From assembly GCA_036267355.1 (NCBI GenBank), contig DATAWG010000010.1, forward strand, positions 1-34,802: a stretch of 34,802 nt of DNA, given 5' to 3'. Position 1 is the stretch's first letter. Every line of letters begins with the position of its first letter. The DNA is from Pirellulales bacterium. Its GTDB lineage: Bacteria > Planctomycetota > Planctomycetia > Pirellulales > DATAWG01. Below are positions 7,789-15,495 of the stretch, piece by piece. A program made the position numbers and the translations under genes. The notes below the pieces were generated by a model. It saw only the letters and a list, made by a program, of their open reading frames with translations, did no database searches and was not told the DNA's origin.

Positions 7789-8580
7789 TCAGAAGGGCGA
7801 ATATGCATCCGGTTCCGCCGACGGCGATTGTTGGGCTTGTTCGACGATGAGATGGTGCGTCGCTTCCTGGTTCCTGCTGATCCAAAAGACGAGCGCAATC
7901 GCCAGAGCGGCGGCGGCAAGATCGATGGCGTAAGTAATCATGGCGGCCAGCGTGATGGCCTTCAATTCATCGAACGTCGGGTGTGAGGCGCGCTCGGCGA
8001 CCGACATTCGCACATAGATGATCGCTGCAAATCGCAACAGGAATGCGGCCCACCAAATTCCGACCAGCGGCGAAGTCGATTTGCGGATCGCGCCGAGCTG
8101 CGCCGGATAGCTGTAGCGCCAAACCTCGGCCATCATCGTGTACGGAATGACAAACTGCACAAACGGCACGAAATACGACCCGACCGCCCAGGCCGGCGAA
8201 CCCGATAGAACGGGTGCCCCGAGCGCGGAAAGATTGCGATACGCACGGTGCAGCCACATCAGAAACGCGACGACGGCCATGTAAAAGAATACGACCTTAA
8301 CGTATTCGCATGTGGCCACGCGATGGTCATCGGCGATAAGTGCGGCGAAAACGAACTTTACGCCATGCTGCCGCTGGTCCAACACGTCGTATTGCCGGGC
8401 GTAAAGCAGGATGCAGACGACGTCGGCAAGCACATTCGTTCCGAGGCCGAGCATCGCGAAGACCGCCCGCGCATGCGCCGAGGCAAAGCGCGGTCCACGC
8501 CGGCGGAAGAGGGCTTGTGGCACGAGGTACGGCGGCGGCGGCGATTCCGGGCTTTGAAACGGATTGTAGTCCTCGTCCAC
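7789..8580 (-). CDS. DUF4328 integral membrane protein
   Basis: 263 residues from a GTG at 8580, preceded by AAAGGGG about 8 nt upstream; a longer frame to 8721 runs into the terminator of the cold-shock gene and is unlikely. The start VDEDYNPFQSPESPPPP is a proline-rich cytoplasmic leader. Around six hydrophobic segments follow (ARAVFAMLGLGTNVLADVVCI; FFYMAVVAFLMWLH; PLVGIWWAAFLLRFAAIIY; AIDLAAAALAIALVFWI). The signature WLHRAYRNLSALGAPVL with PAWAVGSYFVPFVQFVIPY matches DUF4328. The role is unknown. The C-terminus is a polar tail rich in Gln and Ser. Confidence 0.82.
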   Translation of the reverse strand: MDEDYNPFQSPESPPPPYLVPQALFRRRGPRFASAHARAVFAMLGLGTNVLADVVCILLYARQYDVLDQRQHGVKFVFAALIADDHRVATCEYVKVVFFYMAVVAFLMWLHRAYRNLSALGAPVLSGSPAWAVGSYFVPFVQFVIPYTMMAEVWRYSYPAQLGAIRKSTSPLVGIWWAAFLLRFAAIIYVRMSVAERASHPTFDELKAITLAAMITYAIDLAAAALAIALVFWISRNQEATHHLIVEQAQQSPSAEPDAYSPF

Positions 8581-9023
8581 GGGTAGTGCCCCTTTCACTT
8601 TTGGTGCGCAAGGAAAGTGTGCCTGCCGCGCCGCCATCGCCGCTAGCCCGAACTGGTGGCGGCGCGTTTGCGATTGTAGTCCGCTAGCAGGCCAAAAGAC
8701 ACTCGTGCGGTCCCGCGGCACAAAAAGAAAGGGCGGAGACGAATCTCCGCCCTTTTCTAGACACAGTGCTTACGATCGCCGTATTCCAGATCGCGGGCTG
8801 CGAAAATCTTGATCTTCAAAACCCGGTTACTCTAGTTCACGACTCTCGTCGAATCACAGAGTCAATTGAAATCGCAGCGTGTTTGATTAGGCGTGTCGCC
8901 GGACAAAAAGGCTTCACGGACAAACCGCATCGCCGATCGAGCGATGCCGCTGCAGTTCCACGACAATCGCGGTTCCACCGCACGCAGCGCCCGCCGAGGA
9001 ACCCTTCGGTTCTCCGCGCAGGA
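8581..9023. other. Noncoding gap, 443 bp, 3' region of the cold-shock gene
   Basis: On the minus strand this is the region downstream of the cold-shock gene, up to the terminator at 8728-8756, followed by the leader of the DUF4328 gene. I see no gene in it. The roughly 270-nt distance between the cold-shock stop and the terminator is long. Confidence 0.5.
8728..8756 (-). terminator. Rho-independent terminator of the cold-shock gene
   Basis: AAAGGGCGGAGA - CGAA - TCTCCGCCCTTT is a perfect 12-bp stem with a tetraloop. On the minus strand it is followed by CTTTTTG. It ends transcription coming from the cold-shock gene upstream on that strand; the stem could also work in the other direction (TTTTC). 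Confidence 0.85.
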
Positions 9024-9236
9024 TTACTGCGGGGTTACAGACGCGGCCCGCGGACCCTTGCCCTTCGGCCCGCCGCCTTGTTCGACGGTGTATTCGACCG
9101 ATTGCCCTTCTTCGAGGTTGTCGAACTGGCGATCAGCGACGGCCGAGTGATGAAAGAACACGTCGGTTCCATCACTCGTGGCAATGAAGCCAAAACCTTT
9201 GTCGTGGACCAACTTCTTAATCGTACCTGCCGGCAT
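9024..9236 (-). CDS. Cold-shock domain protein
   Basis: 70 residues from the ATG at 9236, with a GAGGAG about 10 nt upstream. The longer frame to 9350 adds 38 non-conserved residues and is rejected. It is a complete single CSD: RNP1 as KGFGFI (residues 13-18), RNP2 as DVFFHHSAV (25-33), then VEYTVEQGGGPKGKGPRAASV, the usual end of the fold. It should bind single-stranded RNA/DNA as a chaperone. It is transcribed alone, with a long leader upstream and a strong terminator at 8728-8756. Confidence 0.95.
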   Translation of the reverse strand: MPAGTIKKLVHDKGFGFIATSDGTDVFFHHSAVADRQFDNLEEGQSVEYTVEQGGGPKGKGPRAASVTPQ

Positions 9237-9649
9237 ACTATTCACGCTCCTCACACACGCACATACCAAGAAACTTCGGGATCGACGTGCGCTCGACCGA
9301 TTCCGACTACCGCTGACGTGCCCGGGAGAGGGAATCAATCCCCACACCACACTTCACACGCACCACGGAGCTGCCGAAGACACTCGCTTCAGGCTACATC
9401 GGCCGACCTATGCGCCCCAACTGCGTTGCTCGAAAGCACCCCTCCCTGCGCGGACGAGACCGTCAGACCGCCGACGTTACTGCCCCCTAGAGTACGGAAC
9501 TCGCAAGACCGAATCAAGCGGTGTTGCGGGCAAACTTTTATTTTTTTCCTTTGTTAAGCGTTCGCTGCCATCTTACGATCCGCGAATTCCGAATTTGCCG
9601 GCAAGGCATGGCATGGATGGCGCCGCCGGCTCCCTCAAACGGCTCGCGG

Positions 9650-9665
9650 TTGCGGTAAACCGCAA
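9650..9665. repeat. Short perfect palindrome
   Basis: TTGCGGTAAACCGCAA, extended by CGGCT before and GCCG after, forms a hairpin. It resembles the dispersed intergenic palindromes of this window but belongs to a different sequence family. Confidence 0.5.
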
Positions 9666-9764
9666 GCCGAGGGGAGGCGAGAAATCGCTCGAATTCCACG
9701 GCGTTTCGACCTCGCCAAATTTCCCCTTTAGCGCTGCACGAAAAAAATTTCTCGTTGCGGATCC

Positions 9765-9835
9765 TCCCTCGCTAACGCTTCGGGCTACGATGTACGATTC
9801 GCAGATGAACACGAGCCCGCAACGTGAGCGAGGGA
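9765..9835. repeat. REP-like inverted repeat, family A
   Basis: The left arm TCCCTCGCTAACGCTTCGGG (9765 on) pairs with the right arm CCCGCAACGTGAGCGAGGGA (ending 9835), with a 27-bp spacer. The same core recurs at 5052, 5222, 5392, 5562, 15239, 17872, 31594 and 34041. It is a dispersed intergenic palindrome upstream of the sulfatase-like gene. Confidence 0.8.
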
Positions 9836-9900
9836 CGCGAGGGCAGGGTCCTGAAACCCAAGCTGCTTTACATTTGGCATAACGCGATCCTGTTGCAATT

Positions 9901-11232
9901 ATGAACTTCTCTCCGCCACACAACATTGTCGTCCTCGTTTTGGATCGGCTGAGCTGCGGATTTCTCGGGGCGTACGGCAATAGCTGGATCCAGACTCCCA
10001 ATTTCGATCGGCTCGCGGCGGAAGGATTTTTGTTCGATCGCGCCGTGATCGATTCGCCCCAGACCGACCGATTGTATCGTTCTTATTGGCAGGGCTGGCA
10101 CGCGCTGGCGCAGCACACCCATGCCGCCCGCTCGCAGCCGGCGCTGCCTCGGCAATTGGCCGATGCCGGTTACCACACGGCTCTGCTGGCGGATGAGGCT
10201 TGGATCATCGATCATCCGGCAGCCGGCGCCTTTGCGCGCCGCGAACTCATCCTTCCGCCACTCGACCCCGACGCAAACCGTCTGGCTGCGTCGGTCGAGG
10301 AAACGCATCTGGCGAGTTTCTTTTCGGCGGCGATCAACGAATTGGCCGCGGCCACGGCGCCGTTTTGCCTGTGGCTACACACGGCTTCGCTCGGCCAACT
10401 TTGGGATGCGCCGCCAGAACTTCGCGATCAATATCGCGACGAAGACGATCCGCCGCCGAGCGACGTGTCGGATGTTCCCGATCGCTGGTTGCCGACGGGC
10501 TTCGATCCCGACGAGCTGTTGGCGACCGTCCATGCTTACGCCGGGCAAATTTCGTTGTTGGATCTCGTTGTCGGCGAATTGCTCGACGCGATTGACCGGC
10601 ACCCTTCCGCTCCCGACACATTGCTGGCCGTGGTTTCCGCTCGCGGATTTTCCTTGGGCGAGCACGATCGCGTCGGACCATGCGACGAGCCGCTCTACGC
10701 CGAGCTGACACACGTTCCACTGATTATCCGTCTTCCCGCTGGCCACGGCGCCAGCGATCGCACCCAAGCCTTGGTGCAACCAGCCGACTTGCACCCGACG
10801 TTCCTCGATTGGTGCGGGCAGGCCGTCGGCGATTCTGATTCGCCGGTCCGCGGTAAGAGTTTATTGCCGATCATCGATCGGCGCGCGGAAAGCGTCCGCG
10901 ATCGTGCTTGCACGAGCGGCTTACGCGAGGAGCGAGCGATTGTCACCCCGGCCTGGTCGATGCGATTAATTTCCCATGCAAGCGAGGAAACCGGCAACAC
11001 GCGAGCTACCAGACGCATGGATCAGATGGCTGCTAGCGTCGACGTTGCTGCAAGCTTGGAATTGTTCGCCAAGCCCGACGATTGGTTCGAGGTGAACGAA
11101 GTCGGCGACCGCTGCGGCGAGGTCGCAAGCGACATGGAGCAAGCATTGCACCAATTCGAGCAGGCAGCGCAAGCGGAAGCCTCTGCCGAATTGCCCCCTT
11201 TACCGCCAGCCTTGCTCTCCGGCATCGAATAA
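9901..11232 (+). CDS. Sulfatase-family protein, probably catalytically inactive
   Basis: 443 residues with the arylsulfatase/alkaline-phosphatase superfamily layout: NIVVLVLDRLSCGFLGAYGN at the start, TPNFDRLAAEGFLFDRA (32-48), a central HAYAGQISLLDLVVGELLDAID helix, SARGFSLGEHDRVG (246-259), THVPLIIRLP, then a C-terminal helical part. Key residues are changed. Where active sulfatases have CxPSR, whose Cys or Ser becomes formylglycine, this has SPQTDRLYR. The metal-binding DD is DR (15-16), and the second metal-site DHG or DNG is ARG (247-249). So it is likely a pseudoenzyme, perhaps a binding or scaffold protein. No signal peptide is visible, so it is probably cytoplasmic. The next gene follows 144 bp later on the same strand. 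Confidence 0.85.
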   Translation: MNFSPPHNIVVLVLDRLSCGFLGAYGNSWIQTPNFDRLAAEGFLFDRAVIDSPQTDRLYRSYWQGWHALAQHTHAARSQPALPRQLADAGYHTALLADEAWIIDHPAAGAFARRELILPPLDPDANRLAASVEETHLASFFSAAINELAAATAPFCLWLHTASLGQLWDAPPELRDQYRDEDDPPPSDVSDVPDRWLPTGFDPDELLATVHAYAGQISLLDLVVGELLDAIDRHPSAPDTLLAVVSARGFSLGEHDRVGPCDEPLYAELTHVPLIIRLPAGHGASDRTQALVQPADLHPTFLDWCGQAVGDSDSPVRGKSLLPIIDRRAESVRDRACTSGLREERAIVTPAWSMRLISHASEETGNTRATRRMDQMAASVDVAASLELFAKPDDWFEVNEVGDRCGEVASDMEQALHQFEQAAQAEASAELPPLPPALLSGIE

Positions 11233-11376
11233 TCGCCGCCTGCGGCTCGGCCGTTGTCCCCCCACCTCGCCCGCGCTCTCGCTTCCATCTGCCCTATCTC
11301 CACTTGCGGTCGCTCATTATAATCCCGCACCCATTTCGGGGCGGTTTCTTCCGTTTTTTCGAACGCTAGGCCAACG

Positions 11377-14300
11377 ATGGTCGGACAGGGAAGTCCGAAC
11401 ACGCGGCGCAGATCTATTGCGCTGGGGATCGTCAGGCTGATGGCGTGGCTCGTGGCATTGTTGGCCTCCGCCGACCTGCACGCGCTTCTCGCCGCCGAGC
11501 CGACGCTCGCGCTGCGCATCGCCTGGGGCGGCGGCGCCGAACGGCAATGGCATGGCAACATCTCGATCGATCAGGGCACGGTGTCGCTCGTCCGCCCGCT
11601 GGGCATCTTGGCCGACGTTCCCGGCTCGATCTGGAACGACGGCGACCGCCGGATCGAATTCCGCGAGCGCAGCAGCCGGGCCTACGACGGGGCCGATGTT
11701 GAAATCATCGCGCCGCTCGATGCCCATATCAAAGTGACCTTGGCGGCCGATGCAAACGCGCAGGGCGTGGCTGTCGAACTGCCCCTGTCGGACTTGGTCG
11801 AAAAGACGCATCGTGAAACGCTCGACAAGCAGGGAAACCAACTACTGATCCGCCGCAGTCCCGGCGACCTGCTACGCATCGCCACCAGTCGCGATCCGCT
11901 CATTTTCACGCCCGGCGAAACGTGGATCGTTGACATCAAGCCGCGGTTGCTGCCGACCGCCGCGGGAACGAGCGTGCATTTCAAAGCCCGCCTGATTCCG
12001 GCTCGCGGAGGGAGCGAAGTTTGGTCGCAAGAGCAAACGGCGAAATGGCCGGCCGGAGGCGACGAACCGCCGCCGATCACGTTGCAAATTCCGCTGCCGC
12101 AGCGCGAGGGAACTTACGATCTGTTGATCGAAGCAAGTGAACGCGGACCGCTGCCGTTGCGCTGGCAGAAGATTTTGGGCGAGCGGAGAGTGCAAGTGCT
12201 GGTGTTGGATCCGCAGCCGCCGCCGCAACCGAGTGCCGCTAGTTGGACACAGGTCTTCGAGATCGATCCGACGAGTTCGCATTGGTACGACCTTCGGCGG
12301 GCGATCCCCAAGCTTCCTTCGTTCATTCCCTATGCCAACAGCATCTGGCAGGGGCCGCTCGTGAATGGGGCCACGGCGACGATCCAAACCGCAGGCGGCC
12401 GCGCGCTGCAATTGAGCGCTGCCACCAACGGCGCCGATCCGTCATGGATTGCCTACCCGCTGTCTGGCGCGAAGCCCGGCGTTCCTCATCAGTTGGAAGT
12501 CGAATATCCGAGCGACGTAGCGCAATCGCTTGGCATCAGCATCGTCGAGCCGAATGCCGCCGGCGCGATCGAACCCTACGGACTCGACTCCGGCGTATAC
12601 GCCGCCGATGAACCGCCGAACGGCGCTTCGGGCTGGGCGAAGCATCGCTTGCTGTTCTGGCCGCGCACCAGTTCGCCGCTGCTATTGCTGACAAATCGGC
12701 GCGAGGGGAGCGTGGCCCAGTTTGGCAAGATCCGCTTGCTGGCCGGCCCGACCCGGTTGCCGCGGGCATTCTCGGATCGCGAGCCGCCGCCGGAACGGTT
12801 GCTGGCGGGCTATCTCGCTCGGCCGCTTTTCACAGCCAATTTTTCGGCGAGCGAATCGCTTGATCCGCCCACGGGGCGCAGCCTGACCGATTGGCAAACG
12901 TTTTACGAAGGGGGCACGCGGCTGGTGGATTATCTCAATTCGGTCGGCTACAACGCTCTGATGCTCGACGTGTTTTCTGAGGGGAGCACGATTTATCCGA
13001 GCAAGACCTTGGAGCCGACGCCGCGGTTCGACACCGGTGCTTTCTTCGATCAAGGACAAGATCCCGCGCGAAAAGACGTGCTCGAACTCATGTTGCGCCT
13101 GTTCGACCGCGAGCATCTCAAACTCATCCCGATGCTCGAATTCTCGACGCCGCTTCCGCAGCTCGAAGCGATCGAGCGCGCGGGGGGCCCCGCCGCCGCC
13201 GGCATTCAACTGATCGGCCCCGACGGGCTCGCTTGGACCGACGTTCGCCCCCCGCATCGCGGCCTCGAGCCCTACTACAATCCGCTCGATGAGCGCGTTC
13301 AAGCGGCGGTGCTGGCCGTCGTGCGCGAACTGGTTGAGCGCTACGCCAGGCATCCATCGCTGGCCGGACTGGGCCTCACACTATCGGCGCACGGTTACAT
13401 GCAATTTCCGGGCGACGAATGGGGGCTGGACGATCAAACCATCGGCCGTTTCGAAGCTGCGATGCAAATCAACATCGGCGGCGGCAATGGGCCTGGCCGA
13501 TTCGCGGCGCGAGCGCAATTCGTGTCTGGCCCGGGACGCCCGCAATGGCACGCCTGGCGGTCGGCGATGCTCGCCGATTTTCATCGCCGGATTCTTCGGG
13601 AATTGGCGGCGCTGCGATCCGATGCCCGGCTCTATCTGGCCCCCACCGATATGCTCGATTCGCCGGAATTGAATCGCGACCTGCGGCCGGGCCTTCCGGC
13701 TCGCGGACAGATCGAAGATGCAATGGAATGCGCCGGCATTCGACCGAACTTGTATTACAACGATCCGCAGATCGTGTTGCTCCGCCCGCAACAGATTCAG
13801 CCATCGCGGGCACTCACGGCCGAGGCCCTCGACATCGAGATGAATCGCTCGACGGAATGGGACCGTCTGATCGCGGCAGGCCCCGCGCCAGGCAGCTTGC
13901 AATATCACGAACCGCAACGATTGCGGCTGGCGTCGTTCGATGCTAAGAGCCCGCTCGGCAGAGACAAGACCTACACCGTGCTTGCCTCGCAATCGTCGCC
14001 ATCGCAAGCGCTGAATCGGCGCCGGTTCGCTCATAGCCTGGCGACGCTCGATAGCCAATCGCTGTTCGACGGCGGATGGATGTTGCCGCTCGGTCAGGAG
14101 GAGGCAATCAGCGATTGGGTGGCGGCATACCGAAAGCTGCCTGCGGGAAAATTTACCACCGTGCCGAATTGTCCGCAGCCACTGACCGTGCGCACGGGGC
14201 AGACCACCGCGGGAACGATCGTATATTTCGTAAACGATTCGCGCTGGGATATCACCGTGCAAACGCAGACGAATGCCCCAGCGGGCGCGGTCCCGCTCGA

Positions 14301-15219
14301 ATTGGCCGGCAAACATGCCAGCAATCAGGCTGGAGCGAACTGGACGGTCGAGCTTGGTCCTTACGACCTGGCGGTGTTTCAGATCGAAGCCACGAATGTA
14401 CAATTGTTTTCGCCGCAGGTCGACATGGGGCAGGCCCGGCCCGCATTGGTCGCCGCCGTCGAGGATCTGAAGCGGCGTCGGATGGTGCTCCAATCGCCGC
14501 CGCTCTTGCCGGCTTTGCCCAATGCCGGCTTCGAGATGCCTGCGGTGGGCAACCAGATTCCTGGCTGGACTGTAACCGCCGGCGGGGAGATCAAGATCGA
14601 CACGAACAATCCGCATGCAGGAAATCAATCTCTGCGCTTTTCGAGCGGCGCCGGCTGGACAACGCTGCACAGCGAGCCGTTTGCCGTGCCGAAGACGGGC
14701 CGCATCGCGGTCTCCGTTTGGCTGCGGGTCGATAACGCAGCCAATCAGCCTGAAATGCGACTGGCCGTGGAAGGCCTTCCGCCAGGCCGGCAATTCTATC
14801 GTGGCGGATCCGCCGGGGCGGGCACCGGAACCTTGATTCCTGCGCAATGGAAGCAGATTGTGTTTCCCGTCGACGATTTACCACCCGAGGGGCTTCAGCA
14901 ATTGCGATTCCGCGTCGATCTGGCGGGGGGTTCTAGCGTGTATTTGGACGACGTGGAATTATCCGATTTGATGTTTACGAACTCGGAGTTGATTCAGTTA
15001 AGCAAGATCATCGCGCTTGAGGATTTTCAACTGAACGGGAATCAACTGGGCGACTGCCAATATGAGCTCGACGGTTATTGGCCGCGATTCTTGAAAGCCA
15101 ATGTGCCGCTCCCGGCTCCGATCGCCGCGGCGCCCCGGCCGGCTGACTCACCGCCGCCGGACAAATCGGCTTCGAAGCCCGGGGTCGTCGATCGCGTGAA
15201 AGATCTCTTCAAGCTATGA
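11377..15219 (+). CDS. Large secreted TIM-barrel (GHL10-like) protein with C-terminal carbohydrate-binding-like module
   Basis: 1280 residues. A basic start (RRRSIALGIVR) and hydrophobic stretch (LMAWLVALLASADLHALLA) give a signal peptide. Residues about 45-270 are beta-rich, and 275-450 look like another beta-sandwich. Residues about 490-890 resemble a glycoside-hydrolase-like TIM barrel of the family-10-like type: DWQTFYEGGTRLVDYLNSVGYNALMLDVF, then LKLIPMLEFSTPLPQLEAIE, HPSLAGLGLTLSAHGY, and a late RPNLYYNDPQIVLLRP. Residues about 1045-1195 (NAGFEMPAVGNQIPGWTV ... VYLDDVEL) resemble a CBM4/9-like jelly roll. The tail is Pro/Lys-rich. Catalytic residues cannot be assigned with confidence. 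It is probably cell-surface or periplasmic, acting on polysaccharide (inference). TATAAT at 11318-11323 may be a -10 box, but no -35 is evident. Confidence 0.78.
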   Translation: MVGQGSPNTRRRSIALGIVRLMAWLVALLASADLHALLAAEPTLALRIAWGGGAERQWHGNISIDQGTVSLVRPLGILADVPGSIWNDGDRRIEFRERSSRAYDGADVEIIAPLDAHIKVTLAADANAQGVAVELPLSDLVEKTHRETLDKQGNQLLIRRSPGDLLRIATSRDPLIFTPGETWIVDIKPRLLPTAAGTSVHFKARLIPARGGSEVWSQEQTAKWPAGGDEPPPITLQIPLPQREGTYDLLIEASERGPLPLRWQKILGERRVQVLVLDPQPPPQPSAASWTQVFEIDPTSSHWYDLRRAIPKLPSFIPYANSIWQGPLVNGATATIQTAGGRALQLSAATNGADPSWIAYPLSGAKPGVPHQLEVEYPSDVAQSLGISIVEPNAAGAIEPYGLDSGVYAADEPPNGASGWAKHRLLFWPRTSSPLLLLTNRREGSVAQFGKIRLLAGPTRLPRAFSDREPPPERLLAGYLARPLFTANFSASESLDPPTGRSLTDWQTFYEGGTRLVDYLNSVGYNALMLDVFSEGSTIYPSKTLEPTPRFDTGAFFDQGQDPARKDVLELMLRLFDREHLKLIPMLEFSTPLPQLEAIERAGGPAAAGIQLIGPDGLAWTDVRPPHRGLEPYYNPLDERVQAAVLAVVRELVERYARHPSLAGLGLTLSAHGYMQFPGDEWGLDDQTIGRFEAAMQINIGGGNGPGRFAARAQFVSGPGRPQWHAWRSAMLADFHRRILRELAALRSDARLYLAPTDMLDSPELNRDLRPGLPARGQIEDAMECAGIRPNLYYNDPQIVLLRPQQIQPSRALTAEALDIEMNRSTEWDRLIAAGPAPGSLQYHEPQRLRLASFDAKSPLGRDKTYTVLASQSSPSQALNRRRFAHSLATLDSQSLFDGGWMLPLGQEEAISDWVAAYRKLPAGKFTTVPNCPQPLTVRTGQTTAGTIVYFVNDSRWDITVQTQTNAPAGAVPLELAGKHASNQAGANWTVELGPYDLAVFQIEATNVQLFSPQVDMGQARPALVAAVEDLKRRRMVLQSPPLLPALPNAGFEMPAVGNQIPGWTVTAGGEIKIDTNNPHAGNQSLRFSSGAGWTTLHSEPFAVPKTGRIAVSVWLRVDNAANQPEMRLAVEGLPPGRQFYRGGSAGAGTGTLIPAQWKQIVFPVDDLPPEGLQQLRFRVDLAGGSSVYLDDVELSDLMFTNSELIQLSKIIALEDFQLNGNQLGDCQYELDGYWPRFLKANVPLPAPIAAAPRPADSPPPDKSASKPGVVDRVKDLFKL

Positions 15220-15238
15220 CGCCGGATTTCTCCCGGGA

Positions 15239-15260
15239 GCCCGCCGCGCTAGCAAGGGAG
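15239..15260. repeat. Half of a family A palindrome
   Basis: AGCCCGCCGCGCTAGCAAGG is one arm of the palindrome found complete at 31594-31664 and 34041-34113; no partner arm is present here. It overlaps nothing coding and lies just after the stop of the 1280-residue gene. Confidence 0.6.
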
Positions 15261-15286
15261 TGGCTATGCCCATGCCTCCCGAATGG

Positions 15287-15448
15287 TGTGCCACTGGCAA
15301 GCGCAGTCTGCCAGTGCGGATCGGCGAGTTGACGTTGAATCCTCGTATACGAGATTGAAGCTCATGCTGGGTCTGGACGGCATCGAAATTGGAAAGTTCG
15401 GCGCCGCGCGGCGCTCGCACTGGCCGACTGCGCTGGCCAGTGGCACAC
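15287..15448. repeat. REP-like inverted repeat, family B
   Basis: The left arm (15287-15319, core CCACTGGCAAGCGCAGTC) and right arm (15416-15448, core GACTGCGCTGGCCAGTGG) are inverted copies matching at 31 of 33 positions, separated by 96 bp. A similar pair lies at 32777-32938. It sits between the convergent stops at 15219 and 15496. Confidence 0.8.
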
Positions 15449-15473
15449 GGTCGGGTGGCACACGGTCGGGTGG
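15440..15473. repeat. Short 15-bp direct repeat
   Basis: TGGCACACGGTCGGG occurs twice in a row and is followed by the start of a third copy (TGGCA). It overlaps the right arm of the family B palindrome and probably arose by slippage. Confidence 0.7.
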
Positions 15474-15495
15474 CAGCCGTCCGTCGCGATTAGAT

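Larger units (their letters stand above)
9237..9900. other. Divergent noncoding region, 664 bp
   Basis: It separates the cold-shock gene (minus) from the sulfatase-like gene (plus). The first 120 nt or so are the cold-shock leader. The rest holds a T-rich patch (9537-9556), the palindrome TTGCGGTAAACCGCAA (9650-9665) and a palindromic repeat pair (9765-9835). No convincing promoter hexamer pair was seen and no gene is supported. Confidence 0.5.

Noticed and set aside
13381-14847. 488-codon minus-strand open frame inside the 1280-residue gene
   Set aside because: Antisense shadow. Its residue composition (Arg-rich) and lack of motifs contrast with the clear domains on the plus strand.
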